From: Armatimonadota bacterium
GTDB taxonomy: Bacteria > Sysuimicrobiota > Sysuimicrobiia > Sysuimicrobiales > Humicultoraceae
Direction of reading: 5' to 3'
NCBI GenBank assembly: GCA_031081585.1
Contig: JAVHLY010000021.1
Coordinates: forward strand, 12,675 to 53,427
Length of the DNA stretch: 40,753 nucleotides
Part shown: positions 1 through 9,256 of the stretch, piece by piece
Position numbering within the stretch: the first letter of the stretch is position 1
Layout: every line of letters starts with the position of its first letter
Translations under genes and position numbers: made by a program
The notes under the pieces: generated by a model
What the model was told of the DNA's origin: nothing
Seen by the model: only the letters and a program-made list of their open reading frames with translations
The model's database searches: none

Positions 1-2072
<2,072 letters not shown>

Positions 2073-2149
2073 TGGTCGGGCCGCCGGGATTTGAACCCGG
2101 GACCTCTTGAACCCCATTCAAGCGCGCTACCAGGCTGCGCCACGGCCCG
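2073..2149 (-). tRNA. tRNA-Pro (anticodon GGG)
   Basis: A complete cloverleaf reads on the minus strand. The acceptor stem is CGGGCCG with CGGCCCG, the D-arm contains AGCCTGGTAGC, the anticodon stem is CTTGA/TCAAG around loop ATGGGGT (anticodon at 2113-2115), and the T-arm is CCGGG-TTCAAAT-CCCGG. The discriminator is A2076 (complement strand) and the CCA end is encoded at 2073-2075. GGG reads CCC and CCU proline codons, with CCC common in this GC-rich genome. Confidence 0.97.
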
Positions 2150-2168
2150 ACGCCGTGCGGACACACCC

Positions 2169-2174
2169 AGTCTA
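2169..2174 (-). promoter_or_regulatory. likely -10 box for tRNA-Pro
   Basis: TAGACT on the minus strand, about 20 bases before the tRNA 5' end and just beyond the stop codon of the glycosyltransferase gene. The -35 region is poor (GTGCTA-like). The same TAGA(C/G)T hexamer recurs before ispH, lysA and the thiolase gene, which adds some weight. Confidence 0.4.
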
Positions 2175-2190
2175 GCACGGCCGTCCTCGG

Positions 2191-3231
2191 CTAGCACACC
2201 GGGCGGTGGGCCTCGCCGCGCAGCAGCGGCAAGAGCGCCTCCCGCAGGGCCCGGCGCGTCTGTGCCCACGTCGGCAGCGCCGCCCCCCGGGCGGCCGCCT
2301 CGTGTGAGAGCCGCGCGCGCAGGTCGGAGTCGCGGGTCACCCGCTCCAGCGCCGCCGTGAGCGCGGTCACGTCGTCCGGGGGGACCAGGATCCCGCCGCG
2401 CCCCTGGCCGACCAGGTCGCGCAGCCCCGGGACGTCGCAGCCCACCACCGGCAGGCCGAAGGCGAGCGCCTCCGCCACCGCGACACCGTAGGACTCGTAG
2501 GCCGAGGGCAACACGAAGACGTCCGCGGCTGCGTAGCGGCGGGCCAGGTCGCTCCCGGCGAGAGGGCCGTGGACGTGAACGCGCCGCGCCACGCCCAGCG
2601 CCACGATGGCCGCACGGAGGCGCGCGGCGTAGTCCGGGTCGAGCACGGCCCCGACGAGGTCCAGCGTCACGACGTTCGGGAGGCGGGCCAGCGCCTCGAG
2701 CAGGAGGTGGATGCGCTTCACCGGGGACCAGTTGGCCACGCACAGCAGCCGCAGGGGACCGCGGCGCTCACGTCGGGGCGCAGCGGCGTGCACGCCGGGA
2801 GCGTCCTTCCCCGGGGGGATCACCCTGAGGCGGTCGGGTGAGGCGACCAGGTCGAGCAGTGCGCGGCCCTCGCTGGCGCCGACGGCGATGACCAGGTCGG
2901 CCCTGGGCAGCACAGCCGCCTCGGCGCGGCGCCACAGCGCCGCGCGCTCGGGGTCGGCGGCGCTGGGCTGGAAGAGCATCAGGGCCACCACCCGCGCCGG
3001 CGGCTCTGTGGCGTCGCCCCTCCTCGCCGCCACCCACGCCGCCGCACGGTCCAGCACCAGGCTGTCCACCAGGAGCATCCGCGGCAGGGCACCGGCCGGG
3101 GGCGCCGCCGTCAACCGCACCGGGACGCCCGCCTCCTCCAACGCCTGGATCAGGTGACGCAGGTACAGGTTGCCGCCGGTGGTGGTGCTCAGGTCCGCGG
3201 AGGTCCAGAGGGCGACCGCGTCATCCTTCAT
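2191..3231 (-). CDS. GT4-family glycosyltransferase
   Basis: A 346-residue GT-B glycosyltransferase that would move a sugar from a nucleotide-sugar donor to an unknown acceptor. The N-terminal half has the GGNLYLRHLIQAL start of the acceptor domain. The C-terminal half carries the typical donor-binding run: LLCVANWSPVKRIHLLLEAL, then YAAADVFVLPSAYESYGVAVAEALAFG with the EX7E-type motif, then GLPVVGCDVPG. There is no signal peptide and it is probably cytoplasmic. It lies 39 bases after the pterin-synthase-like gene in the same orientation, so it is probably co-transcribed with it and with the dehydrogenase. That context hints at glycosylation of a small molecule rather than cell-wall work (inference). 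The RBS at the ATG is weak. Confidence 0.88.
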   Translation of the reverse strand: MKDDAVALWTSADLSTTTGGNLYLRHLIQALEEAGVPVRLTAAPPAGALPRMLLVDSLVLDRAAAWVAARRGDATEPPARVVALMLFQPSAADPERAALWRRAEAAVLPRADLVIAVGASEGRALLDLVASPDRLRVIPPGKDAPGVHAAAPRRERRGPLRLLCVANWSPVKRIHLLLEALARLPNVVTLDLVGAVLDPDYAARLRAAIVALGVARRVHVHGPLAGSDLARRYAAADVFVLPSAYESYGVAVAEALAFGLPVVGCDVPGLRDLVGQGRGGILVPPDDVTALTAALERVTRDSDLRARLSHEAAARGAALPTWAQTRRALREALLPLLRGEAHRPVC

Positions 3232-3270
3232 TCGACCGGACCGCGTCGTCCGCCACCCGAGCGGATCGCG

Positions 3271-3663
3271 TCACCCCTCATTGGAGCGGATCGCCGCCTC
3301 GTAGGCGGCAAAGACGTCCGGAGACTCCCACACCGTCACCCGCAGCCGGTCCACACCGCGCACGCTGGCCAGTCCGGCCTGGAGGACGGCAAAGATGCGC
3401 CGGGCCACCACCTCGGCCGTGGTGTTCTGGCCCTGGAAGGCGGCGACCTCGTCGAGGTCCCGGTAGTGGAACTCCCCCACGGCAGCGTTCAGGAGCCCGC
3501 GCAGGGTGCCGACGTCGATGAGGGTCCCGCCCTCGCTCAGCGCCGGCCCGCGCACGACCGCCTCGACCACGTAGGTGTGCCCGTGCAGCCGCGTGGCCGG
3601 GCCGAAGTCACCGCGCAGCCGGTGGGCGGCCTCGAACCGGGCGCGCACCCCCACCTCGAACAT
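3271..3663 (-). CDS. 6-pyruvoyl-tetrahydropterin synthase / QueD-family protein lacking the catalytic Cys
   Basis: A 130-residue T-fold protein. The zinc histidines are present (FEAAHRL and LHGHTY), as are the substrate-side motif NTTAE, the FHYRDLD histidine and the late Glu in VWESPD. QueD and PTPS enzymes carry a nucleophilic Cys four residues before HGH; here that position is Ala (ATRLHGH). The reaction may therefore differ from classic PTPS or 6-carboxy-tetrahydropterin synthase. I recall similar Cys-less relatives in actinobacteria, unverified. The start is the ATG at 3663, with GAGGGG about 8 bases upstream. It lies 13 bases after the dehydrogenase gene and before the GT4 gene. Family is firm, function open. 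Confidence 0.85.
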   Translation of the reverse strand: MFEVGVRARFEAAHRLRGDFGPATRLHGHTYVVEAVVRGPALSEGGTLIDVGTLRGLLNAAVGEFHYRDLDEVAAFQGQNTTAEVVARRIFAVLQAGLASVRGVDRLRVTVWESPDVFAAYEAAIRSNEG

Positions 3664-3676
3664 CACCGTGCACCCC

Positions 3677-4744
3677 TCATCCGCCGTTGCCCGTCGCCGG
3701 CCCGTCGGCGCCGGTCGCCCCTCCATCGTAGGTGAGGACGACCTGGACCGTCTCCTCCGGATGCCGGTCCACCAGGGCGTAGGCCTCCGCCGCCCGGTCG
3801 AACGGGATGCGGTGCGTGATGAGCGGGGCGAGGCGCAGGTCGCCTTCGCCCAAGAGCGCGCGCGCCACCTGCAGGCGGCGGGCGCGATCCCACCGCGCCG
3901 AGACCTCCGCAGGCAGGTGCCCGACCTGGGAGGCGACGAGCCGCAGCCGCCGCCGGTGGAACGCCCCGCCCAGGTCGAGGGTCACCGGCTTCTGCCCGTA
4001 CCAGCTCAGCACCACCACCCGTCCCTCGAGACCGGCCAGCTCCAGCGCGCTCTGCAGCGCGGCCGGGGCGCCGCTCGCCTCCACCACCAGGTCGGCCCCG
4101 CGTCCGCCGGTCAGCGTCCGGACCACAGCCGCCACGTCGTTCTGGGCCGGGTTGAGGACGGTGGGGATGCCCACGGTGCGGCTCACCGCGCGGCGCCGCG
4201 CCAGCGGCTCGACCGCCACCACCGCCACGCCCGGGATCCGCCGGAGGAGTTGGGCGACCAGCAGGCCGACCGTCCCCTGCCCCAGGACGACCGCGCACTC
4301 CCCGACGCGCGGAGTCGCGTCGAGCATGGCGGTGAGCGCCGTCTCCAGGTTGGCCAGCAGCACCGCCTGCTCCGGGGGACAGCCCGGCGGCAGCGGGACG
4401 GCCTGTCCGGCGGGCAGGGTGAACGCGGTCTGGTGCGGGTGGTGAGCGAAGACCAGGTCGCCGGGCCCGAGCCCGGTCACTCCCGGGCCGGTGACGGCGA
4501 CGCGCCCCACGCAGGCGTAGCCGTACTTGATCGGGAAGGCGAACCCGCCGCGCAGGGCCGGCAGGTCGAGCGGCAGGCGCGGGTCGACCTCGCCGCGGTA
4601 GACGAGCATCTCGGTGCCGTGGCTGACGGCCGAGCAGACGGTCTGGACGAGGACCTCGCCCGCGCCGGGGGGCGGGAGGTCTTCCTCGCGGATCTCGACG
4701 GCACGCGGCTCGCGGAACCAGACCGCCCGGGCCCGCATAGGCAT
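3677..4744 (-). CDS. MDR-superfamily zinc-type dehydrogenase, divergent zinc site
   Basis: A medium-chain dehydrogenase/reductase of 355 residues, with an N-terminal GroES-like domain and a Rossmann domain containing LGQGTVGLLVA (about 153-163) for NAD(P). Cys37 in VCSAVSHGTE matches the first catalytic zinc ligand, but the usual GHE is replaced by YGYACVG and the four-Cys structural zinc loop is absent, so metal binding is uncertain. The pattern recalls the BchC/threonine dehydrogenase-like branch. It appears to be the first gene of a dehydrogenase, pterin-synthase-like, glycosyltransferase operon. Two in-frame ATGs (4744 and 4738) have weak RBSs. The substrate is unknown. Confidence 0.85.
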   Translation of the reverse strand: MPMRARAVWFREPRAVEIREEDLPPPGAGEVLVQTVCSAVSHGTEMLVYRGEVDPRLPLDLPALRGGFAFPIKYGYACVGRVAVTGPGVTGLGPGDLVFAHHPHQTAFTLPAGQAVPLPPGCPPEQAVLLANLETALTAMLDATPRVGECAVVLGQGTVGLLVAQLLRRIPGVAVVAVEPLARRRAVSRTVGIPTVLNPAQNDVAAVVRTLTGGRGADLVVEASGAPAALQSALELAGLEGRVVVLSWYGQKPVTLDLGGAFHRRRLRLVASQVGHLPAEVSARWDRARRLQVARALLGEGDLRLAPLITHRIPFDRAAEAYALVDRHPEETVQVVLTYDGGATGADGPATGNGG

Positions 4745-4842
4745 GGAGTTGTGCGGGGGCGGGCCTGCTCCTGCCAGGGCCCGGGCCGCTGCGCTCCTGC
4801 CTCAGGGCTCGGGCGCTGCGGTGGCGGAGGCAGGCGCGAGCG

Positions 4843-5280
4843 CTAGCGGCGACCCTCGGGGCGGACCGGCGGCGTCAGCTCCTGCTGCAGCTCGGTCATG
4901 CGCAGCACATCCTCGACGCGCGCCCGCAGCAGCCGCAGCTCCTGGTCGACCGTGTCCAGGCGCGTCCGGAGGTCCGTGGTCAACCCGCGGTCGCGGTCGT
5001 ACACCTCCGCCTTCACCGCGGCGAGCTCCCGGTCGCGGTCGGCCACCAGGCGCTGGAGCCGCGCGCGCTCTGCCTGGTAGCTCAGCATGTCGAAGAGCCC
5101 GCCGAGCAGCATCAGCACCCATCCCCCCGCCGCCACGAGCAGCAGGTCGCGCAGGCGCACGCTCAGCGCCGTCCCCGCCAGGGTCAGCGTCACCGCCTGC
5201 TGCAGCACCGCCGGGTTCTGCAGCATGACCACGGCGAGCCCGGCGGCCAGCACGAGCAGGAAGACCAGTTGCCAGACCAT
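4843..5280 (-). CDS. LapA-like (DUF1049-type) membrane protein with coiled coil
   Basis: A small inner-membrane protein of about 145 residues. Two hydrophobic helices (VWQLVFLLVLAAGLAVVML and LLLVAAGGWVLMLLGGLF) are followed by a long charged coiled-coil tail rich in Arg, Glu and Leu that should face the cytoplasm. This layout matches LapA-domain proteins, which are linked in other bacteria to envelope or LPS assembly; the role here is unknown. The ATG at 5280 is preferred because GGAGAGG lies upstream; a GTG at 5307 is also possible. It sits after the GT39 gene on the same strand. Confidence 0.7.
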   Translation of the reverse strand: MVWQLVFLLVLAAGLAVVMLQNPAVLQQAVTLTLAGTALSVRLRDLLLVAAGGWVLMLLGGLFDMLSYQAERARLQRLVADRDRELAAVKAEVYDRDRGLTTDLRTRLDTVDQELRLLRARVEDVLRMTELQQELTPPVRPEGRR

Positions 5281-5331
5281 GACCCTCACATCCTCTCCCG
5301 ACACCACACCGGCTGCAGGGTGTCGTCCCTC

Positions 5332-6783
5332 TCATTTTCCCCCGCCCGGGGCCGACAGCGCGCCCGTCCGGCGCGGAGCGGGATCGGACGCCGGGCCCGG
5401 GGCGGCCAGGAGCGTCCGGAGCCGGAAGATGCGGAACGTGCGCAGCGGGCGCCCGTGGAAGTGGACCACCTCGGGTGGGGCCTCCTCCACGTGCCCGGCG
5501 TGGCGCTCCCAGGCCACGTGCGGCGTCCAGCGGGCGTCCACCACCGCCACCGCGTCGCGCCCGGCCAGCGCGGCCGGCGGCGTCCAGATGGAGGCCGGGT
5601 TGGGTTCGGGCAGGAGCGTGACCGGCACCTGCCACCGCGTGTAGTAGGCCAGCTGGGCGGCCACCTGGTAGCGGTCGGCGGCGATGACGGCCCCCGGCGG
5701 GAGGGCGGCCAGCTCGGCCTGCACCCTCGCCGCCGCCTGGGGCCAGCCGTACAGGTCCTCCGCCCCGGGCAGCGGCGGCAGGGCGGGCACGACGGCCACC
5801 GCGAAGCCGTAGGCAAGGATCGCCCCGCTGAGCGCCGCGAGCGCGGCCGTCGTCCGGGTCCACAGCGCCCCCAGCACCACCGCCAGCCCCAGGTAGGCCG
5901 GCCCCAGCCAGTTGCCGTGGGGCGCCCCGCTCACCCAGGCGGCGGCCGCCGGCATCGCCACCGCCGGCAGCGCCGTCCAGAAGAGGAAGGCGAAGCGCGC
6001 GTCCCGCCGCCGGCGCCAGGCCGCCGCCAGCGCCCAGGCAAACGCCGGGACGAGCAGCAGGGCGAAGGCGAACTGCTGCGTGAGCAACTGGACGACGCCG
6101 AGCCACCCCGTCGCCGTGCCCGGGACGCGCTCGAAGAGGACGAACCGCACTGCGGCCCACCGGTGGGTCAGGTTCCACCAGAGCACGGGCAGAGCGCCCG
6201 CGGCCGCAACGGCCGCGCCCAGCCAGGGTCCCGGGCCCCGCACCACCCGCCACCGGCCCGCCGCCACCACCACCGCGCCCAGCGGCAGCAGGACGATGGC
6301 GAACTTGCTGAGGACGCCCAGCCCTGTCGCCAGGCCCGCGGCCAGCCACGCTCCGACGGGCGCCGGGGCCGGTCCGCCGAAGATCCGCCATAGCGCCCGC
6401 ATGGCCACCACCCAGGCCAGGAAGAGTGGCGCGTCGGGCGTGGCCAGGAGCCCCGCCCCGGCCAGCACCGGGGTGAGCTGGAAGAGCAGCGCGGCGAACA
6501 CCCCGGCGCGCGGGCCGAAGAGGTCCCGCCCCAGCAGGAAGAGCGCGTACGTGGTGAGGAACCCCAGGACCAGCGCCGGGAGGCGGACCCACACCGGCCC
6601 GTCGGCCAGGGCCGTCCCCGCGGCGATGAGGTAGGCGATCATGGGCGGGTGGTCGAGGTAGCTCCAGTCGAGCCGCTGGGCCCACAGCCAGTAGTAGGCT
6701 TCGTCGTCGATGAGCGGCACCGTCCCGGCGGCGACCAGGCGCAGGGCCGCCAGGACGCCCACGGCCAGCAGGGCGGCCCGCAT
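5332..6783 (-). CDS. GT39-family membrane glycosyltransferase (ArnT/PMT-like)
   Basis: A 483-residue polytopic protein of the dolichyl-phosphate-mannose mannosyltransferase/ArnT type, which transfers sugars from a lipid-phosphate donor outside the membrane. The first loop contains the hallmark acidic pair in LIDDEAYYWLW followed by YLDHPPMIAYL, matching the DE(A/S)YY...HPP signature. About ten hydrophobic helices follow, and a soluble C-terminal domain begins near residue 370. Its ATG overlaps the der stop codon by one base (TGATG), so it is translationally coupled to der. The acceptor, lipid A-like or protein, is unknown. Confidence 0.85.
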   Translation of the reverse strand: MRAALLAVGVLAALRLVAAGTVPLIDDEAYYWLWAQRLDWSYLDHPPMIAYLIAAGTALADGPVWVRLPALVLGFLTTYALFLLGRDLFGPRAGVFAALLFQLTPVLAGAGLLATPDAPLFLAWVVAMRALWRIFGGPAPAPVGAWLAAGLATGLGVLSKFAIVLLPLGAVVVAAGRWRVVRGPGPWLGAAVAAAGALPVLWWNLTHRWAAVRFVLFERVPGTATGWLGVVQLLTQQFAFALLLVPAFAWALAAAWRRRRDARFAFLFWTALPAVAMPAAAAWVSGAPHGNWLGPAYLGLAVVLGALWTRTTAALAALSGAILAYGFAVAVVPALPPLPGAEDLYGWPQAAARVQAELAALPPGAVIAADRYQVAAQLAYYTRWQVPVTLLPEPNPASIWTPPAALAGRDAVAVVDARWTPHVAWERHAGHVEEAPPEVVHFHGRPLRTFRIFRLRTLLAAPGPASDPAPRRTGALSAPGGGK

Positions 6784-8129
6784 CAGGCCGGGGCGGGCTT
6801 GCGGGTGCGGGCGCGCAGCTCGAAGCGGATGGGCGCTCCCGGGAAGGGGAAGCTGTCCCGCACGGCACGCTCGAGGTACTGCAGGTAGCTCTCGGGGAGG
6901 AGCGTCGGGTCGTTCACGAAGAGGACGACCGTGGGCGGCCTGGCGTGGGGCTGCGTGGCATAGAGGATCTTGGCGCGCCGCCCGCGGTGGTCGGCCGGCG
7001 GCGGGGCGGCGGCCTCGGCCGCTTCGATCACCCGGTTGAGCGGCCCCGTGGGGACGCGCGTGGCGTAGGCCTCGGCGACGCGCCCGAGGGCCTCCAGGAG
7101 GGCGTCCAGGCCCGTGCGGGCGGTGGCGGAGACCGGCACCTGCGGCGCATAGGCGACGAAGCGCAGGGCGTGCGCCGCCGCGCACCGCACCTCCGCGGCG
7201 CGCTCCCGGTTGCCGGCGACCAGGTCCCACTTGTTCAGCACCACCACGAGGCCGCGCTCCGATGCGGCGATCTGTCGGGCGATGCGCTGGTCCTGGTCGG
7301 TCACCCCCTCGGCCGCATCCACCACCAGCACGGCCACGTCCGCCCGCTCGAGCGCCCGGCGGGTGCGGCTGACGCTGTACCGCTCCACCGGCGCCCCCAC
7401 CCGGGCCGGGCGGCGCAGCCCGGCCGTGTCGACGAGGACGTACGGCGCGCCCCCGATCTGCACGACAGTGTCCACCGCGTCGCGCGTCGTGCCGGGCTCG
7501 GGAGCCACCACGACGCGCTCCTCCCCCAGCACCGCGTTCACCAGGGAGGACTTGCCGACGTTGGGCCGTCCCACGACGGCCACGCGGGTGGGGGCTGCCG
7601 CCTCCTCGGCCTCGTCGGTCGGCGGCAGCAGCGCCACCACCTCGTCGAGGAGGTCCCCGGCCCCGCGCCCGTGCAGCGCCGAGACGGGCAGTGGCGCGCC
7701 CAGCCCGAGCGCATGGAACTCGTGGACCGCCGCCTCCTGCTCCGGGCCGTCAACCTTGTTGGCCACGAGCAGCACCGGCTTGCGGGCCTGGCGCAGGAGG
7801 TGCGCCACCTCGGCGTCCTCCGGGAGCAATCCGCTCTGCGCGTCCACGACGAAGAGGAGCACGGCCGCCTCCTCGACCGCCCGCAGCGTCTGCTCCCGCA
7901 CCGCCCGCGCGACGGCGTCGACGGCGCCCCGCTCCTCGCCGGCGCGCAACCCCCCGGTGTCCACGAGGAGGAAGGAGCGGCCGCTCCACTCCACGGGGGC
8001 GTAGAGCCGGTCGCGGGTGAGTCCCGGCGTCTCCTCGACGATGGCCTGGCGGCGGCCGATCAGGCGGTTGAAGAGCGCGGACTTGCCCACGTTGGGCCGC
8101 CCGACGATGGCCACGACGGGGCGCGCCAC
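6783..8129 (-). CDS. der: ribosome biogenesis GTPase Der
   Basis: Double-GTPase EngA/Der, needed for 50S ribosome assembly, 448 residues as usual for the family. G domain 1 has GRPNVGKS (10-17), DTGGL (57-61) and NKVD (124-127). G domain 2 has GRPNVGKSS (187-195), DTAGL (234-238) and NKWD (299-302). A KH-like C-terminal domain follows (RAKILYATQ...FVNDPTLL). It lies 12 bases after ispH and overlaps the GT39 gene by one base. The ispH-der neighbourhood is common in Bacillota-like gene orders. Confidence 0.97.
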   Translation of the reverse strand: MARPVVAIVGRPNVGKSALFNRLIGRRQAIVEETPGLTRDRLYAPVEWSGRSFLLVDTGGLRAGEERGAVDAVARAVREQTLRAVEEAAVLLFVVDAQSGLLPEDAEVAHLLRQARKPVLLVANKVDGPEQEAAVHEFHALGLGAPLPVSALHGRGAGDLLDEVVALLPPTDEAEEAAAPTRVAVVGRPNVGKSSLVNAVLGEERVVVAPEPGTTRDAVDTVVQIGGAPYVLVDTAGLRRPARVGAPVERYSVSRTRRALERADVAVLVVDAAEGVTDQDQRIARQIAASERGLVVVLNKWDLVAGNRERAAEVRCAAAHALRFVAYAPQVPVSATARTGLDALLEALGRVAEAYATRVPTGPLNRVIEAAEAAAPPPADHRGRRAKILYATQPHARPPTVVLFVNDPTLLPESYLQYLERAVRDSFPFPGAPIRFELRARTRKPAPA

Positions 8130-8141
8130 GGCGACTCCGGG

Positions 8142-9014
8142 TCAGGTGGCGGAGGGAGCGGGTGATGGGGGCGCGCCCCGGCTGATCTCCTCGAGGCGGT
8201 GGAGGACCTGCGCGATGATCCAGTCCGGGGTGGAGGCCCCCGACATCACGGCCACCTTCTCCACCCCCTGGAACCACGCGGGGTCGAGCTCGTCGGGGAC
8301 CTCGATGTGGTAGGTGGGCAGCCCGCGGGCGCGGCCGATCTCCGCCAGGCGCGTGGTGTTGCTGCTGCCGTGGCCGCCCACGACGACCAGGGCCTGGACC
8401 TCCTCCACCAGCCGCTCGGCCTCCTCCTGGCGCACCGTGATGGCCGGACAGAGGGTGTTGAGGACCTTCAGCTCCTTCACCCGCACTGCCAGGTCGGCCA
8501 CGATCTGCTTGAAGTTCTCCAGCGACTGCGTCGTCTGGGAGAGCACCCCCACCCGCCCGCGCACCTTCACCTGTCGGGCTTCCTCCAGCGTGTGGACGAT
8601 GGTGACGCGGTCCCCCAGGACCTCCTTGAGCGTGACCATCTCCGGGTGGCCGTGGTCGCCCACGACGATGAGGGTGTAGCCCTCCTCGGCCAGCTTGAAG
8701 GCCAGCTCGTGGGCCCGGATGACCACCGGGCAGGTGGCGTCCACGATGCGCATCCCGCGGGCGCGGGCCTGGTCGAGGACGGCGTGCTCCACCCCGTAGG
8801 CGGAGACGACGAAGGCCTCGCCGTCCAGTTCGTCCAGGTGCTCGGCCACACGCACGCCGGCTTCCTCGAGGCGGCCCACCACCTGCGGGTTGTGGATGAG
8901 GGGACCCCAGGTGAAGACGGGGCCGGCGCTCTGCTCGGCGGTCGAGCGGGCCATCTCCACGGCCCGCCGGACCCCGCCGCAGAAGCCCATGTGTCTGGCG
9001 ACGATGATCTCCAC
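8142..9014 (-). CDS. ispH: 4-hydroxy-3-methylbut-2-enyl diphosphate reductase (IspH)
   Basis: Last enzyme of the MEP isoprenoid pathway, reducing HMBPP to IPP and DMAPP with a 4Fe-4S cluster. The three cluster cysteines are visible: Cys12 (GFCGGV), Cys95 (DATCPVV) and Cys189 (NTLCPA). His41 (HNPQVV), the HGHPE motif with Glu125, and SQTTQS are also present. The protein has 290 residues, normal for the family. It starts with GTG at 9014 behind GGAGGG. It shows that this organism uses the MEP route, which makes the HMG-CoA reductase at 22.7-24.0 kb notable. Confidence 0.96.
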   Translation of the reverse strand: MEIIVARHMGFCGGVRRAVEMARSTAEQSAGPVFTWGPLIHNPQVVGRLEEAGVRVAEHLDELDGEAFVVSAYGVEHAVLDQARARGMRIVDATCPVVIRAHELAFKLAEEGYTLIVVGDHGHPEMVTLKEVLGDRVTIVHTLEEARQVKVRGRVGVLSQTTQSLENFKQIVADLAVRVKELKVLNTLCPAITVRQEEAERLVEEVQALVVVGGHGSSNTTRLAEIGRARGLPTYHIEVPDELDPAWFQGVEKVAVMSGASTPDWIIAQVLHRLEEISRGAPPSPAPSAT

Positions 9015-9083
9015 GGTCCCTCCGCGCGCCAGCCAGCTAGAGACCTGCGGTTCGCTGACGTGCCCCGGCCGCGGTCCCCGCCT

Positions 9084-9089
9084 ACTCTA
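9084..9089 (-). promoter_or_regulatory. possible -10 box of the ispH-der operon
   Basis: TAGAGT on the minus strand about 70 bases before the ispH start, in the 242-base gap after the TRAP permease gene. The -35 is poor (TGGATG, 18-base spacing). The call rests mainly on recurrence of the same hexamer before other genes in the window. Confidence 0.3.
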
Positions 9090-9164
9090 CCACCTGCCCC
9101 TTCCGGCCATCCACCGACCCAACTCGGCCACCCCATGGGCCGGGGGTCCCGTGAGCCGACCGTC

Positions 9165-9185
9165 ACAACGGAGATATGTCGTTGT
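9165..9185. repeat. short inverted repeat upstream of ispH
   Basis: ACAACG, nine bases, CGTTGT. It sits in an AT-richer pocket (GAGATATGT) between the TRAP permease stop and the ispH promoter region. It could be a regulator site or a weak hairpin ending the transport operon. There is no T-run. Confidence 0.35.
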
Positions 9186-9256
9186 CACGCCGAGCGGGGG
9201 GACAGAAGGGCTGCTCTCTTCTTTCCTGCGGCAGGGGGCCTGGGACCAGGCAGCCA

